Positions 1 through 9,232 of a DNA stretch of 64,000 nucleotides are shown here, piece by piece. The notes beneath the pieces are model-generated. The model was given only the letters and a program-made list of their open reading frames with translations. It did no database searches and had not been told where the DNA came from. This DNA is from Streptomyces griseomycini (GTDB lineage Bacteria > Actinomycetota > Actinomycetes > Streptomycetales > Streptomycetaceae). The first letter of the stretch is position 1; each line of letters starts with the position of its first letter. A program made the translations under genes and the position numbers. The stretch covers positions 620,001-684,000 of the forward strand of contig NZ_JACHJI010000001.1 in NCBI RefSeq assembly GCF_014203535.1. Direction: 5' to 3'.

Positions 1-40
1 TCGCTGCGTACCGTACGAAGCGACGGAGGAAGGGGTCACC

Positions 41-1690
<1,650 letters not shown>

Positions 1691-1870
1691 CCCGACTCCG
1701 CTGGTGACCCGCCGGAAAGACGGTCGTCGGGGAACCTGTGCCCCACCTGTGCGGTGAGGTGTGCATTCGGCCACGCCGTTGAGCGTGATGACGGGGTGGC
1801 GACCGTACTCACGTGCGACGGCGGACGCGCGATCGCCGCAAGCCGAGTCGGATCCATGGCCAGATGTTGA

Positions 1871-1899
1871 ACTTGCAAGTAATACTTAGGGGCCCCTAA
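1871..1899. promoter_or_regulatory. Two adjacent perfect palindromes upstream of the DoxX gene
   Basis: ACTTGCAAGT (1871-1880) and TTAGGGGCCCCTAA (1886-1899) are each perfect palindromes, six bases apart, about 80 bases before the start of the DoxX gene. The surrounding stretch is unusually A+T-rich for this genome. This looks like an operator and promoter region for a dimeric regulator. DoxX-family genes are often controlled by MarR- or HxlR-type repressors, but which protein binds here is inference. The 285 bases between the two genes hold nothing else supportable. Confidence 0.45.
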
Positions 1900-1975
1900 C
1901 GTTGAGGACGACTCGGTTCCGCCCCCACCGGACCGGCCCCGTCCCAGGGTCGGCCTGACCGAAGGAGACCCCCGC

Positions 1976-2428
1976 ATGACCGGTCGCCTCAACGGCGCCC
2001 AGCCGTACGCCCTGGGCCTGTTCCGCATAGTCGTCGGCCTGCTGTTCGCCTGCCACGGCGCCGTCTCCCTGCTCGGCGTGCTCGGCGGTGTGGACGGCAA
2101 CGGCGGCACCGTCGAGACCGGCGCCTGGCCCGGCTGGTACGCGGCCCTGATCGAGCTCGTCTGCGGCAGCCTGGTCCTGCTCGGCCTCGGCACCCGCGCC
2201 GCCGCGTTCCTGTCGTCCGGCGCGATGGCGTACGCGTACTTCAAGGTCCACCAGCCCGAGGCCCTGTGGCCGATCGAGAACAGCGGCGAGGGCGCGGCCC
2301 TGTACTGCTGGGCCATGTTCCTGCTGGTGTTCACCGGCTCCGGGGCCTTCGGCCTGGACCGGCTGTTCGCCAGGCGCTCGTCGGCGGAAGGGAAGCAGAC
2401 CGCGGATCAGACCCCGGTGGCGGCCTGA
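1976..2428 (+). CDS. DoxX family membrane protein
   Basis: A 150-residue integral membrane protein of the DoxX family. Four hydrophobic segments are visible: GLFRIVVGLLFACHGAVSLL (~15), WYAALIELVCGSLVLLGLG (~60), AAAFLSSGAMAYAYF (~82) and ALYCWAMFLLVFTGSGAFGL (~107). The tail is short and polar. The ATG at 1976 follows the ribosome site AAGGAGA. DoxX relatives in actinobacteria have been linked to membrane-bound redox stress complexes, but the biochemical role is not established. It is a single gene with palindromic operator-like sequences upstream and a strong hairpin terminator downstream. Confidence 0.85.
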   Translation: MTGRLNGAQPYALGLFRIVVGLLFACHGAVSLLGVLGGVDGNGGTVETGAWPGWYAALIELVCGSLVLLGLGTRAAAFLSSGAMAYAYFKVHQPEALWPIENSGEGAALYCWAMFLLVFTGSGAFGLDRLFARRSSAEGKQTADQTPVAA

Positions 2429-2437
2429 CCCGTACCC

Positions 2438-2472
2438 GAGGGTGCCCTCCCCGGCTCGGGGAGGGCACCCTC
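2438..2472 (+). terminator. Hairpin terminator after the DoxX gene
   Basis: A perfect 15-bp stem (left arm 2438-2452, right arm 2458-2472) closes a 5-base loop, starting 9 bases after the DoxX stop. There is no U-tract, as is usual in Streptomyces. Confidence 0.8.
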
Positions 2473-2702
2473 CGTCGTTCGCCGGAGCGGCGAACTCCGG
2501 GCATTCGCCGGAACGTTGCCCTCCGGGCGCCTACCGGAAGACGGCGGACTCCCGGCACCGACCGCACGAACCCCCCGTGATCCTTCCGTCACACATCACG
2601 CGTACGCTGGGTGGCTGTCAACGGCCACTCCTGCCACTCCTGCCGCTCCCCCCGCGACAGCGCGGCGCGGGGCGGCCCACGGGGGAGCCACGGGGAGTTC
2701 GG

Positions 2703-3305
2703 GTGGAGAGTTTCGGGTCGCTGGTCGGCAGTCCATGGATCTACGCGGTGGTGGCCCTCTCGGTTCTGCTCGACGTGTTCCTGCCGGTCCTGCCCAGCGG
2801 GGTCCTGGTGATCACCGCGGCCACGGCGGCGGCCGCGGGCACGGCGGCCGACGTGCCCGACATCCTGGTGCTGACGCTCTGCGCCGCCACCGCCTCCGTC
2901 CTGGGCGACCTGGTCGCCTACCGCCTCGCCTGGCGCGGCGGTCCCCGTCTGGACCGGGCGATCGCCCGCTCCCGGCGGCTGACCCGCGCGCAGGAACGTC
3001 TCGGCGCGGCACTGGCCCGGGGCGGCGGCGCCCTCGTCGTCCTCGCCCGCTTCGCCCCGGCCGGCCGCTCGGTCGTCTCCCTCGGCGCCGGCGCCGCACG
3101 CCGCCGGGCCCGTGAGTTCCTCCCCTGGTCGGCCCTGGCGGGCCTGTCCTGGGCCGCGTACAGCGTGGCCCTCGGCTACTTCGGCGCCCACTGGCTCGGC
3201 GCGACCTGGCTGGCGACGGTGGTGTCGGTGGGCGCGCTGTTCGGGGCGGGGGCGGGAGCGGCGTTCCTGATGCGGAGGCGGCCCCGGCCCTCGGAGGCCT
3301 CGTAG
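2703..3305 (+). CDS. VTT-domain (DedA-like) membrane protein
   Basis: A 200-residue membrane protein with the VTT/SNARE-associated fold of the DedA superfamily, whose members are linked to lipid scrambling and envelope homeostasis. Hydrophobic segments are seen at WIYAVVALSVLLDVFLPVLP (~11), a long Ala-rich stretch (~37-70), LPWSALAGLSWAAYSVALGY (~139) and LATVVSVGALFGAGAGAAFL (~170). The motif RFAPAGRSVVSLGAG (~117) matches the conserved F-x-P-x-x-R region. The frame stays open upstream to 2442, but the GTG at 2703 has a good ribosome site (GGGGAG, 5-base spacing) and gives a normal family length. Confidence 0.75.
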   Translation: MESFGSLVGSPWIYAVVALSVLLDVFLPVLPSGVLVITAATAAAAGTAADVPDILVLTLCAATASVLGDLVAYRLAWRGGPRLDRAIARSRRLTRAQERLGAALARGGGALVVLARFAPAGRSVVSLGAGAARRRAREFLPWSALAGLSWAAYSVALGYFGAHWLGATWLATVVSVGALFGAGAGAAFLMRRRPRPSEAS

Positions 3306-3327
3306 GGGTTCTAGGGGTTCTAGGGGT
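3303..3327 (+). repeat. 9-bp tandem repeat TAGGGGTTC
   Basis: Two full copies of TAGGGGTTC and a third partial copy begin at the stop codon (TAG) of the VTT gene. Each copy has an in-frame TAG. The repeat lies between two convergent genes, and no function is evident. Confidence 0.7.
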
Positions 3328-3379
3328 AGCAGGGACCTCAGGGGTCATAGGGGACGTGGGGGCCCGTACGACGGATCCC

Positions 3380-3619
3380 TCACCCCGCCCGCTCCCCCTG
3401 CCGGGCCGGCGTGCCCCGTACCTCCAGGCCGTCCAGCAGTTCCGCGGTGGCCTCGGCGATCGCGTCCACGGCCCGGTCGAAGACCTCGCGGTTGTGGGCG
3501 GCGGGTGCCCGGAAGCCGGACACCTTTCTCACGTACTGCAGGGCGGCGGCCCGGATGTCCTCCTCCGTGGCCTCCTCGGGCAGCGCGGGCGGACGCAGGG
3601 TCTTGATACTCCGGCACAT
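3380..3619 (-). CDS. DUF2277 family protein
   Basis: A 79-residue protein of the DUF2277 family, recognised by the start MCRSIKTLRPP and the core IRAAALQYVRKVSGFRAP followed by FDRAVDAIAEAT. It is soluble and mostly helical, of unknown function, and full length for the family. It is transcribed towards the VTT gene and divergently from the ketopantoate reductase gene. The short spacer before its ATG holds CAGACT six bases upstream, which would fit a transcript with almost no leader. Confidence 0.85.
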   Translation of the reverse strand: MCRSIKTLRPPALPEEATEEDIRAAALQYVRKVSGFRAPAAHNREVFDRAVDAIAEATAELLDGLEVRGTPARQGERAG

Positions 3620-3729
3620 GCCCCCAGTCTGGCTTCCCCGGGGCCGTGCCGGCCACGGAACCGGCGACTGCGATGATCCCGGCAGGCGGCCACCGTCCAG
3701 GGGCCGACCGACGAGAGGAGTTCCTCACC

Positions 3730-4629
3730 GTGGCGAACCGACTCACCGTGGCCGTCCTCGGCCCCGGCGGCGTGGGCGGACTGCTCGCCGCGCTGCTGGC
3801 CCGCGCCGGTCACCGGGTGATCTGCCTGGCCGGCGACGAGACGGCGAAGACCCTGCGCGAGGAAGGCCTGAGGGTCCGCAGCGGACAGTTCGGCGACTTC
3901 ACGGCCCGCGTCGAGGCGGACACCGTACTGCGCGAACCGGTCGACGCCTGCCTGATCACCGTGAAGCACACCGCCCTCGGCGCCTCGCTGGCCCGCGTCC
4001 CGGCCCCGGTCCTCGGCGACGGCCTCGTCGTCCCGTTCCTCAACGGCGTCGAGCACCCGGCCGCCCTGCGCGCCCGCTACCGCCCCGACCGTGTCGCCCC
4101 CGCCGTGATCCGCGTGGAGTCGACCCGGGTCGCGCCGGGCGTCGTCGAGCACGGCAGCCCGTTCGCCGAGACCGACCTCGCCGGCGACCTCGTGCCCCGC
4201 GCCCGCCTCGACGCCCTGGCCGAGGCCCTGGGCGACGCCGGGCCGACCGCCCGGGTCCTGGACGACGAGACGGCGGCGCTGTGGGCCAAGATGTCGTTCC
4301 TGGCCCCGCTCGCCCTGCTGACCACGAGGTACGGCCTCCCGCTGGGTGGCGTGCGCACCGCTCACCGCGAGGAACTGACGGCCCTGGTGGAGGAGACGGC
4401 CGCGATCAGTCACGCGTGCGGCGGCCCGGCGGACCCGGTGCGGGCACTCGCCCGCTACGACGCGTTCCCGGCGGGGACGAAGTCGTCGATGCAGCGCGAC
4501 GCGGAGGCCGGCCGCCCCCTGGAACTGGACGCCATCGGCGGCGCGTTGCTCCGCGCGGCGCAGCGGCACGGCGTACCGGCGCCCGTGACCGCCCGCGTGG
4601 TGCGGGAGTTGACCCGCACCACGCCGTGA
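3730..4629 (+). CDS. panE: 2-dehydropantoate 2-reductase (ketopantoate reductase)
   Basis: A 299-residue enzyme expected to reduce ketopantoate to pantoate with NADPH in pantothenate and CoA synthesis. The N-terminal Rossmann motif is VLGPGGVGGLLAALLARAGH (~8). The conserved NG pair is in VPFLNGVEHP (~102), and the active-site Lys is probably in LWAKMSFLAPLALLT. Near the C terminus the family signature SSMQRDAEAGRPLELDAIGG is intact. The frame is open from 3646, but the GTG at 3730 with GAGAGGAG nine bases upstream is the better start, because the extra 28 residues do not match the family. PanE-like paralogues sometimes act on other 2-keto acids, so the symbol is by family. Confidence 0.8.
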   Translation: MANRLTVAVLGPGGVGGLLAALLARAGHRVICLAGDETAKTLREEGLRVRSGQFGDFTARVEADTVLREPVDACLITVKHTALGASLARVPAPVLGDGLVVPFLNGVEHPAALRARYRPDRVAPAVIRVESTRVAPGVVEHGSPFAETDLAGDLVPRARLDALAEALGDAGPTARVLDDETAALWAKMSFLAPLALLTTRYGLPLGGVRTAHREELTALVEETAAISHACGGPADPVRALARYDAFPAGTKSSMQRDAEAGRPLELDAIGGALLRAAQRHGVPAPVTARVVRELTRTTP

Positions 4630-4705
4630 CGTAGCCGTCCCCACTCCGCGTTCGGGTCCGTCCGCCGGTCGTCGAGCCTCACGACCGCCTGTGCGGCGCG
4701 TCCGG

Positions 4706-4942
4706 TCACGTGCCGTCGATGCGGTCGAGCAGCGCCCGGGCCTCCACGGTGCGGCGGTGGTCCGGGCCGAAGGCGGCCAGGCAGGCGTCGTGGGCGGACA
4801 CGGCCCGGGCGCGGGCCCCGGCCTCCGCATCGGCATGACGCTCCGCCCGGTACAGGGTCATGGCCTGGGCCAACGGGGATCCCGCCGTCCGCAGGGCGTC
4901 GTTCCGGCCGCGCGGCCGAAAGAGCCTCGTGGCCAGAACGTA
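4706..4942 (-). pseudogene. Remnant of a tetratricopeptide-repeat protein gene
   Basis: The minus strand reads through a C-terminal TPR unit, ending ACLAAFGPDHRRTVEARALL then DRIDGT and a TGA at 4706-4708. The pattern of G-P-D-H-x-x-T followed by A-R-x-L-L is typical of actinobacterial TPR proteins. Upstream the frame degrades into low-complexity sequence and the hexamer repeat at 4953-4991. No start codon, ribosome site or full repeat array remains. The rest of the 532-base gap between 4630 and 5161 holds no other supportable gene. Confidence 0.6.
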
Positions 4943-4952
4943 CGGACACCGC

Positions 4953-4991
4953 GCACCCGCACCCGCACCCGCACCCGCACCCGCACCCGCA
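4953..4991. repeat. Hexamer tandem repeat (GCACCC)n
   Basis: Six exact copies of GCACCC occupy 4953-4988, followed by a partial GCA. It lies in non-coding sequence between a TPR remnant and the next gene, and looks like a slippage-prone simple repeat. Confidence 0.9.
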
Positions 4992-5161
4992 GCGGAACGC
5001 GAGGCGCCGAACAGCGAGTTGGACGTCGGACCGGTCGGCCGGGGGACACTGTGGTCGGCCCGGAGACGCAGTGGTCGGCCGGTTCACCCGGTCGCATGAA
5101 CTCCGGGGCGGACCCCCTGGGCAACTCGCCCCTCAAAATCGAACAGGCGTATCATCGGGCC

Positions 5162-5521
5162 GTGGCTGCGACCTATGACTTTCCGAGTGACCTCCTCGCC
5201 GGTCAGGAGGAACTGCATCAGGTCCGGGCCGAGCTGTCGGCCCTGCTGAAGCGGCTCCCCTGGTCGGTCGAACCCCTCGACGGCTTCAGCGACGACAACG
5301 GCTGGCGCAGGATCGAGCGCCCCGCCTCGCCCGGCTGGACCGAGGACGAACAGGCCGAGGTGGAGAAGCTCCGGAGGCGGGAGCACGAGCTCGCGGTGTT
5401 CGTCAGCACCCACCGCTACTGGACCGAACTCACCGGCGCCGACCGGGTGCACGCCCGCTCCCGGCTCAAGCACGCGGCGGGCGGGGACGTTCCGCCGGAC
5501 CGCGCGGAGGACTCCCCGTAG
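5162..5521 (+). CDS. Small coiled-coil protein of unknown function
   Basis: A 119-residue soluble protein that I do not recognise. It is rich in charged helices: LLAGQEELHQVRAELSALLK (~11) and TEDEQAEVEKLRRREHELAV (~61) are likely coiled coils, separated by a Trp-containing segment (LPWSVEPLDGFSDDNGWRRI). No membrane segment, signal or metal motif is present. The GTG at 5162 has TATCAT six bases before it and no Shine-Dalgarno, which fits a leaderless transcript. An ATG at 5096 in the same frame is an alternative start. It converges on the tRNA gene, with a bidirectional terminator between. Confidence 0.6.
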   Translation: MAATYDFPSDLLAGQEELHQVRAELSALLKRLPWSVEPLDGFSDDNGWRRIERPASPGWTEDEQAEVEKLRRREHELAVFVSTHRYWTELTGADRVHARSRLKHAAGGDVPPDRAEDSP

Positions 5522-5562
5522 GGCGCGCGGCGCACAGGAGCCCGCGAAGACGGGAAAGACAG

Positions 5563-5598
5563 GAAGGGCGGGAAGGGCGGGAAGGGCGGGAAGGGCGG
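5563..5598. repeat. 9-bp tandem repeat GAAGGGCGG
   Basis: Four exact copies of GAAGGGCGG in a row lie in the 88 bases between a gene end and the terminator hairpin. It is a simple sequence repeat with no coding role. Confidence 0.9.
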
Positions 5599-5609
5599 GA
5601 AGACGGACG

Positions 5610-5638
5610 AGGGCCTCCGGAGCGTGTCCGGAGGCCCT
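5610..5638. terminator. Bidirectional hairpin terminator
   Basis: A perfect 12-bp stem (5610-5621 with 5627-5638) closes a 5-base loop. It lies between the converging small gene and the tRNA gene and can serve both. Confidence 0.8.
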
Positions 5639-5676
5639 GTGCGGTGACGCGGGCCGGCGTTCGCCGGCGAGCACGG

Positions 5677-5748
<72 letters not shown>

Positions 5749-5965
5749 GAGGCCCGGGTTGCGCACCCGGGTCGAATGGAAAGACTACATGGCCCGGGGT
5801 GCGGTCCGGAAAACCTCCACCGGGGGTTATCCCCACCTCCGGTCCGGTAGCGGCCCGGATCCCCCACCGGGCCGCGGATCCATACGGTCGAAGAGTGCTG
5901 AAGAGCACGGAAGAGCGCCGCGGAACACCGGAGAGCGCCGCCGTCCGTCCCAGGGGGAGACCGTC

Positions 5966-6799
5966 ATGACCCGCACGCCCCGTACCGCCGGCACCCGCCG
6001 AACCGCCGGCTCCGCACACCTCGGCGGTCCCGGCCGCAGCGCGCGGACGCGCGCCCTCGTCCTCACCGGGGCGGCCGTGGTGCTCGTCGCCGGCCTGAGT
6101 GCCTGCGGGGCGTCGGCCGGGGACGACGACGATCCCGACCGCCGGTCCTTCGACCTGTCCGGCTCCACCCTCACCGTCGACTCCGACGACTCCGCCCTCG
6201 AGATCGTCGCCGCGGACGGACACCCGTCGGGCGAGGTCCGGGTCACCCGCTGGTTCCGGGGCACCGTCGCCCTCGGCAAGGAACCGGAGGTCACCTGGTC
6301 CATGGACGGCGACCGGCTGGTGCTGCGGGAGAAGTGCTCGGGCGTCGTCGCCGACTGCTCCACCAAGCACCGCATCGAAGTGCCCCGCGGGGTCGCCATC
6401 AAGGTCGAGGAGAAGGACGGCAGCGTGCGGGCACGGGGCTTCCGCGACGCACTGAGCATCCGCACGACGGACGGCTCGGTCCACGTCACGGACTCCACGG
6501 GCCCCCTCGAGCTGCGCACCGGCGACGGGTCCGTGCGCGCGGAGGTCGCCTCCCGCACGGTGCGCGCCCGCACCGGCGACGGCTCGGTCCGCCTCCAACT
6601 CGAGGCCGTGCCCGGCCGGGTGGAGGCCCGCAGCGGCGACGGCTCCCTGACCGTCGACCTGCCCCGGGCCGCCTACCGCGTGACCACCGGGACCGGTGAC
6701 GGCGCCGAGGAGGTGTCCGTGCCCCGTGACGACTCCAGCCCCCACGTGGTGACCGCCCGCACCGGCGACGGCAAACTCACCGTCCGCACGGCGAACTGA
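5966..6799 (+). CDS. DUF4097 family beta-repeat lipoprotein
   Basis: A 277-residue exported lipoprotein. After an Arg-rich N terminus comes a signal segment (ALVLTGAAVVLVAGLSAC) with lipobox LSAC, so the mature protein should be anchored by Cys47 on the outer membrane face. The mature part is a DUF4097-type beta-solenoid built from repeated short strands with turns TTDGSVHV, TGDGSVRAEV, TGDGSVRLQL, SGDGSLTVDL and TGDGKLTVRT, spaced about 18-25 residues apart. The start is the ATG at 5966 with AGGGGGA upstream; the frame is open further up but gives no sensible signal peptide. The ligand is unknown. Confidence 0.8.
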   Translation: MTRTPRTAGTRRTAGSAHLGGPGRSARTRALVLTGAAVVLVAGLSACGASAGDDDDPDRRSFDLSGSTLTVDSDDSALEIVAADGHPSGEVRVTRWFRGTVALGKEPEVTWSMDGDRLVLREKCSGVVADCSTKHRIEVPRGVAIKVEEKDGSVRARGFRDALSIRTTDGSVHVTDSTGPLELRTGDGSVRAEVASRTVRARTGDGSVRLQLEAVPGRVEARSGDGSLTVDLPRAAYRVTTGTGDGAEEVSVPRDDSSPHVVTARTGDGKLTVRTAN

Positions 6800-6873
6800 C
6801 CGGCCCGTGTGTTCGTCCCTTACCGGTGGGAGAATGACACCGGGCAGGGCGAACGACAGTACGGGAGAGGGAT

Positions 6874-8310
6874 GTGACGGCGACACCAGCGCAGCCGTAC
6901 TCGCCGTCGGTGCCGCGCGTGCCCCGCACGCGCCGTCCTCTGCTCCCTCCCCCTCGGCCACGTCTCCGCCGGGGCCGCGCGGCACCCGGTCCGCTCCGGG
7001 ACGCGCTCGCCCTCGTGGGGCTGCCGCTGGTCGCCGCGCTGGCGCTGCCCGCCGCGTTCGCCGGCGGCGGCACCCGGCGCTGGTTCGGCGGGCGGGCCGA
7101 GAACCAGCGGGCCGAGGCCCAGGCCGCCAAGGACGCGGCGGCGGCCGCTTTCTACGAGCTCGACACCGCCCAGCGCGACCTGCGGATCTCCATCGAGGCG
7201 ATCACCGCCGTCGACGACTCCCCCGCCGCCCGTCGTGCCGTCGCCGACTTCGAGGCGCTCGGCCGGCGCATCGACGAGGTCAGCCACCGCTACATCGGCG
7301 CCGTCGACGCCCACGACCTCGACCGCGACGACCTGGAGGCCTCGGCCGCCTCCCGAGCCCGTGCCGAGCTGACCGCCGCCAAGGACGAGCTCGGGCGGGT
7401 CAAACAGGAACTGGACCGCTTCGCCGAGGGTCTCGGCCCGCTCCTCGGCAAGGCCGAGAACCAGCTGGCCCGGCTCGCCCCCGCCGTCGAACGCGCCCGG
7501 CAGGCGCTGCTCGCCGCCTCGAACGCCCTCGACGCCGCGCGCGGGTCGGGACTGAGGGCCGACGACCTCGCCGCCCGGCTCGCCGCCCTCTCCCCGGAAC
7601 TGACCAAGCTGAACCAGGGCGCCGGACAGCACGGCGTACCGCAGACCCTGGAGCGGGCCGAACGCGTCACCCGCGAGGCCGAGGCCGTTCGCGTCGAAGC
7701 CGAACGGCTGCCGGAACGGGCCGCCGAGATCGACCACCGGCTGGTCTCCCTGCGCACCCGCGCCCAGGCCCTCACCACCCGCTCGGAGCAGGTCGAACCG
7801 GTGCTGAGCGAACTGCGCCGCCGCTTCACCGCCGCCTGCTGGCAGGACCTGCAGCGCGTCCCCGACGTGGCCACGGAGAACGTGCGCCAGGCCGAGGCCA
7901 GGCTCGCCGAGGCCAGGGCCGCCCGCGAGGAGCAGCGCTGGGCGGACGCGACCGCCCTGCTGTCGACCGCACGGGCGCTGCTGAACACGACCGACGAGGC
8001 CGTGTCCGCCGCCGGTGACCGTCTGCGGCGCCTGAACGCCGTGCAGAAGGACCCGGAGCAGGAGATCGAACGCACCCGCTTCGCCATCCGCGACGCCCAG
8101 CGCCTGGCCATGGCCGGCCGCAACACCCCCGACCCGCGCCATGCCCGTCCCCTGGACGACGCCGTGGCCCGCCTGGAACGGGCCGTCGCCGGGCTGGAGG
8201 GCCGCCACCCCGACTACTGGCACTTCCTGACGGAGACGGAGGCGGTCCGCGCGACGGTGAGCCGCGTGGTGGGCCTCATCCGGGAGGAACGGGGCGCGGG
8301 CGCCCACTGA
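6874..8310 (+). CDS. Membrane-anchored coiled-coil protein
   Basis: A 478-residue protein of unknown function. A Pro/Arg-rich cytoplasmic start is followed by one membrane segment (LALVGLPLVAALALPAAFAG, ~46) and then almost 400 residues of highly charged Ala/Glu/Arg helix, predicted as long coiled coils (for example RARAELTAAKDELGRVKQEL ~170). No enzymatic motif is visible. The GTG at 6874 follows GGGAGAGG; the overlapping ATG at 6872 runs straight into a stop. Such proteins may act as scaffolds or stress-linked membrane organisers, but that is inference. It is followed 27 bases later by the zinc ribbon gene. Confidence 0.7.
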   Translation: MTATPAQPYSPSVPRVPRTRRPLLPPPRPRLRRGRAAPGPLRDALALVGLPLVAALALPAAFAGGGTRRWFGGRAENQRAEAQAAKDAAAAAFYELDTAQRDLRISIEAITAVDDSPAARRAVADFEALGRRIDEVSHRYIGAVDAHDLDRDDLEASAASRARAELTAAKDELGRVKQELDRFAEGLGPLLGKAENQLARLAPAVERARQALLAASNALDAARGSGLRADDLAARLAALSPELTKLNQGAGQHGVPQTLERAERVTREAEAVRVEAERLPERAAEIDHRLVSLRTRAQALTTRSEQVEPVLSELRRRFTAACWQDLQRVPDVATENVRQAEARLAEARAAREEQRWADATALLSTARALLNTTDEAVSAAGDRLRRLNAVQKDPEQEIERTRFAIRDAQRLAMAGRNTPDPRHARPLDDAVARLERAVAGLEGRHPDYWHFLTETEAVRATVSRVVGLIREERGAGAH

Positions 8311-8337
8311 CCGCCACCAGCCGGTTAACCTGTGCCC

Positions 8338-8559
8338 ATGCCTCGTTACGAGTACCGCTGCCGGACCTGCGGCGACACCTTCGAACTGAGTCGCCCCATG
8401 GCCGAGTCCTCCGCCCCCGCGGCCTGCCCGGCGGGCCACGACGACACGGTGAAGCTCCTGTCCACGGTCGCGGTGGCCGGCACCGGCTCCGCCCCGGCCC
8501 CGGCGCCCCGCGCGAGCGGCGGTGGCGGCGGCTGCTGCGGCGGGGGCTGCTGCGGCTGA
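8338..8559 (+). CDS. FmdB-type zinc ribbon protein with CC-GGG-CC tail
   Basis: A 73-residue protein of the FmdB/CxxC regulatory zinc-ribbon family. It starts MPRYEYRCRTCGDTFEL, where the first CxxC knuckle is typical; the second knuckle is reduced to CPAGH. The protein ends in a Gly-rich tail with two Cys pairs (CCGGGCCG), which suggests extra metal binding. TAACCT lies six bases before the ATG at 8338 and no Shine-Dalgarno is present, so the mRNA may be leaderless. A GTG at 8332 is an alternative start. Function in this family is largely unknown. Confidence 0.8.
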   Translation: MPRYEYRCRTCGDTFELSRPMAESSAPAACPAGHDDTVKLLSTVAVAGTGSAPAPAPRASGGGGGCCGGGCCG

Positions 8560-8584
8560 CGTCCGGGCCGCCGGGCCCGGCGGG

Positions 8585-9232
8585 TCAGCTCCCCAGGTAG
8601 CGCAGCACCGCCAGCACTCTGCGGGAGTAGCCCTCACCTCCTCCTGCCAGCCCGAGCTTGTCGAAGATCGCATTGGTGTGCTTCTCCACCGCGCTCTGCG
8701 AGATGTGCAGCCGCCGTGCGATGGCCGCGTTGGTGTGTCCCTGCGCCATCTCGGCCAGGACCGCGTGCTCCCGTGCGGTGAGACGGGCGAGCGGGTCGGT
8801 GTGGGTCGTACGGCCGAGCAGTTGCCGGACGACCTCCGGGTCGAAGGCGGCGCGCCCGCCGGCCACGCGCTCCAGTGCGTCCAGGAACTCGTCGACCTGG
8901 ACGACACGGTCCTTGAGCAGATAGCCCACCCCTTCCGACTCACCGGTCAGCAGCTCCGTCGCGTACCGCTTCTCCACGTACTGGGAGAGCACCAGCACCC
9001 CCACCTCCGGCCGGCGACGGCGGATCTCCAGGGCCGCGCGCAGTCCTTCGTCGGTGTGGGTGGGCGGCATCCGCACATCGGCGACCACCACGTCCGGCGG
9101 GTCCTCGGCGACCGCCTTCAGCAGCAGTTCCGCGTTGCCGACGGCGGCGAGCACCTCGTGCCCCTCCTCCGCCAGCAGCCGCACCAGGCCCTCTCTCAGC
9201 AGGATGGAGTCCTCGGCCAGGATCACGCGCAC
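8585..9232 (-). CDS. NarL/LuxR-type response regulator
   Basis: A 215-residue two-component response regulator. The receiver domain (1-120) has the acidic pair in ILAEDS, the phospho-acceptor Asp in VVVADVRMP (~54) and the Lys in GYLLKDRV (~105). The C-terminal LuxR helix-turn-helix is LTAREHAVLAEMAQGHTNAA followed by IARRLHISQSAVEKHTNAIF. The GTG start at 9230-9232 overlaps the end of the kinase gene by 10 bases, so the two are translationally coupled with the kinase first. It probably binds the inverted repeats at 10403-10439 in the divergent promoter (inference). Confidence 0.92.
   Translation of the reverse strand: MRVILAEDSILLREGLVRLLAEEGHEVLAAVGNAELLLKAVAEDPPDVVVADVRMPPTHTDEGLRAALEIRRRRPEVGVLVLSQYVEKRYATELLTGESEGVGYLLKDRVVQVDEFLDALERVAGGRAAFDPEVVRQLLGRTTHTDPLARLTAREHAVLAEMAQGHTNAAIARRLHISQSAVEKHTNAIFDKLGLAGGGEGYSRRVLAVLRYLGS

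Noticed and set aside
4953..5598. Short tandem repeats considered as a CRISPR array or attachment site
   Set aside because: The units are 6 and 9 bp without spacers, and no cas, integrase or duplicated tRNA end is nearby.
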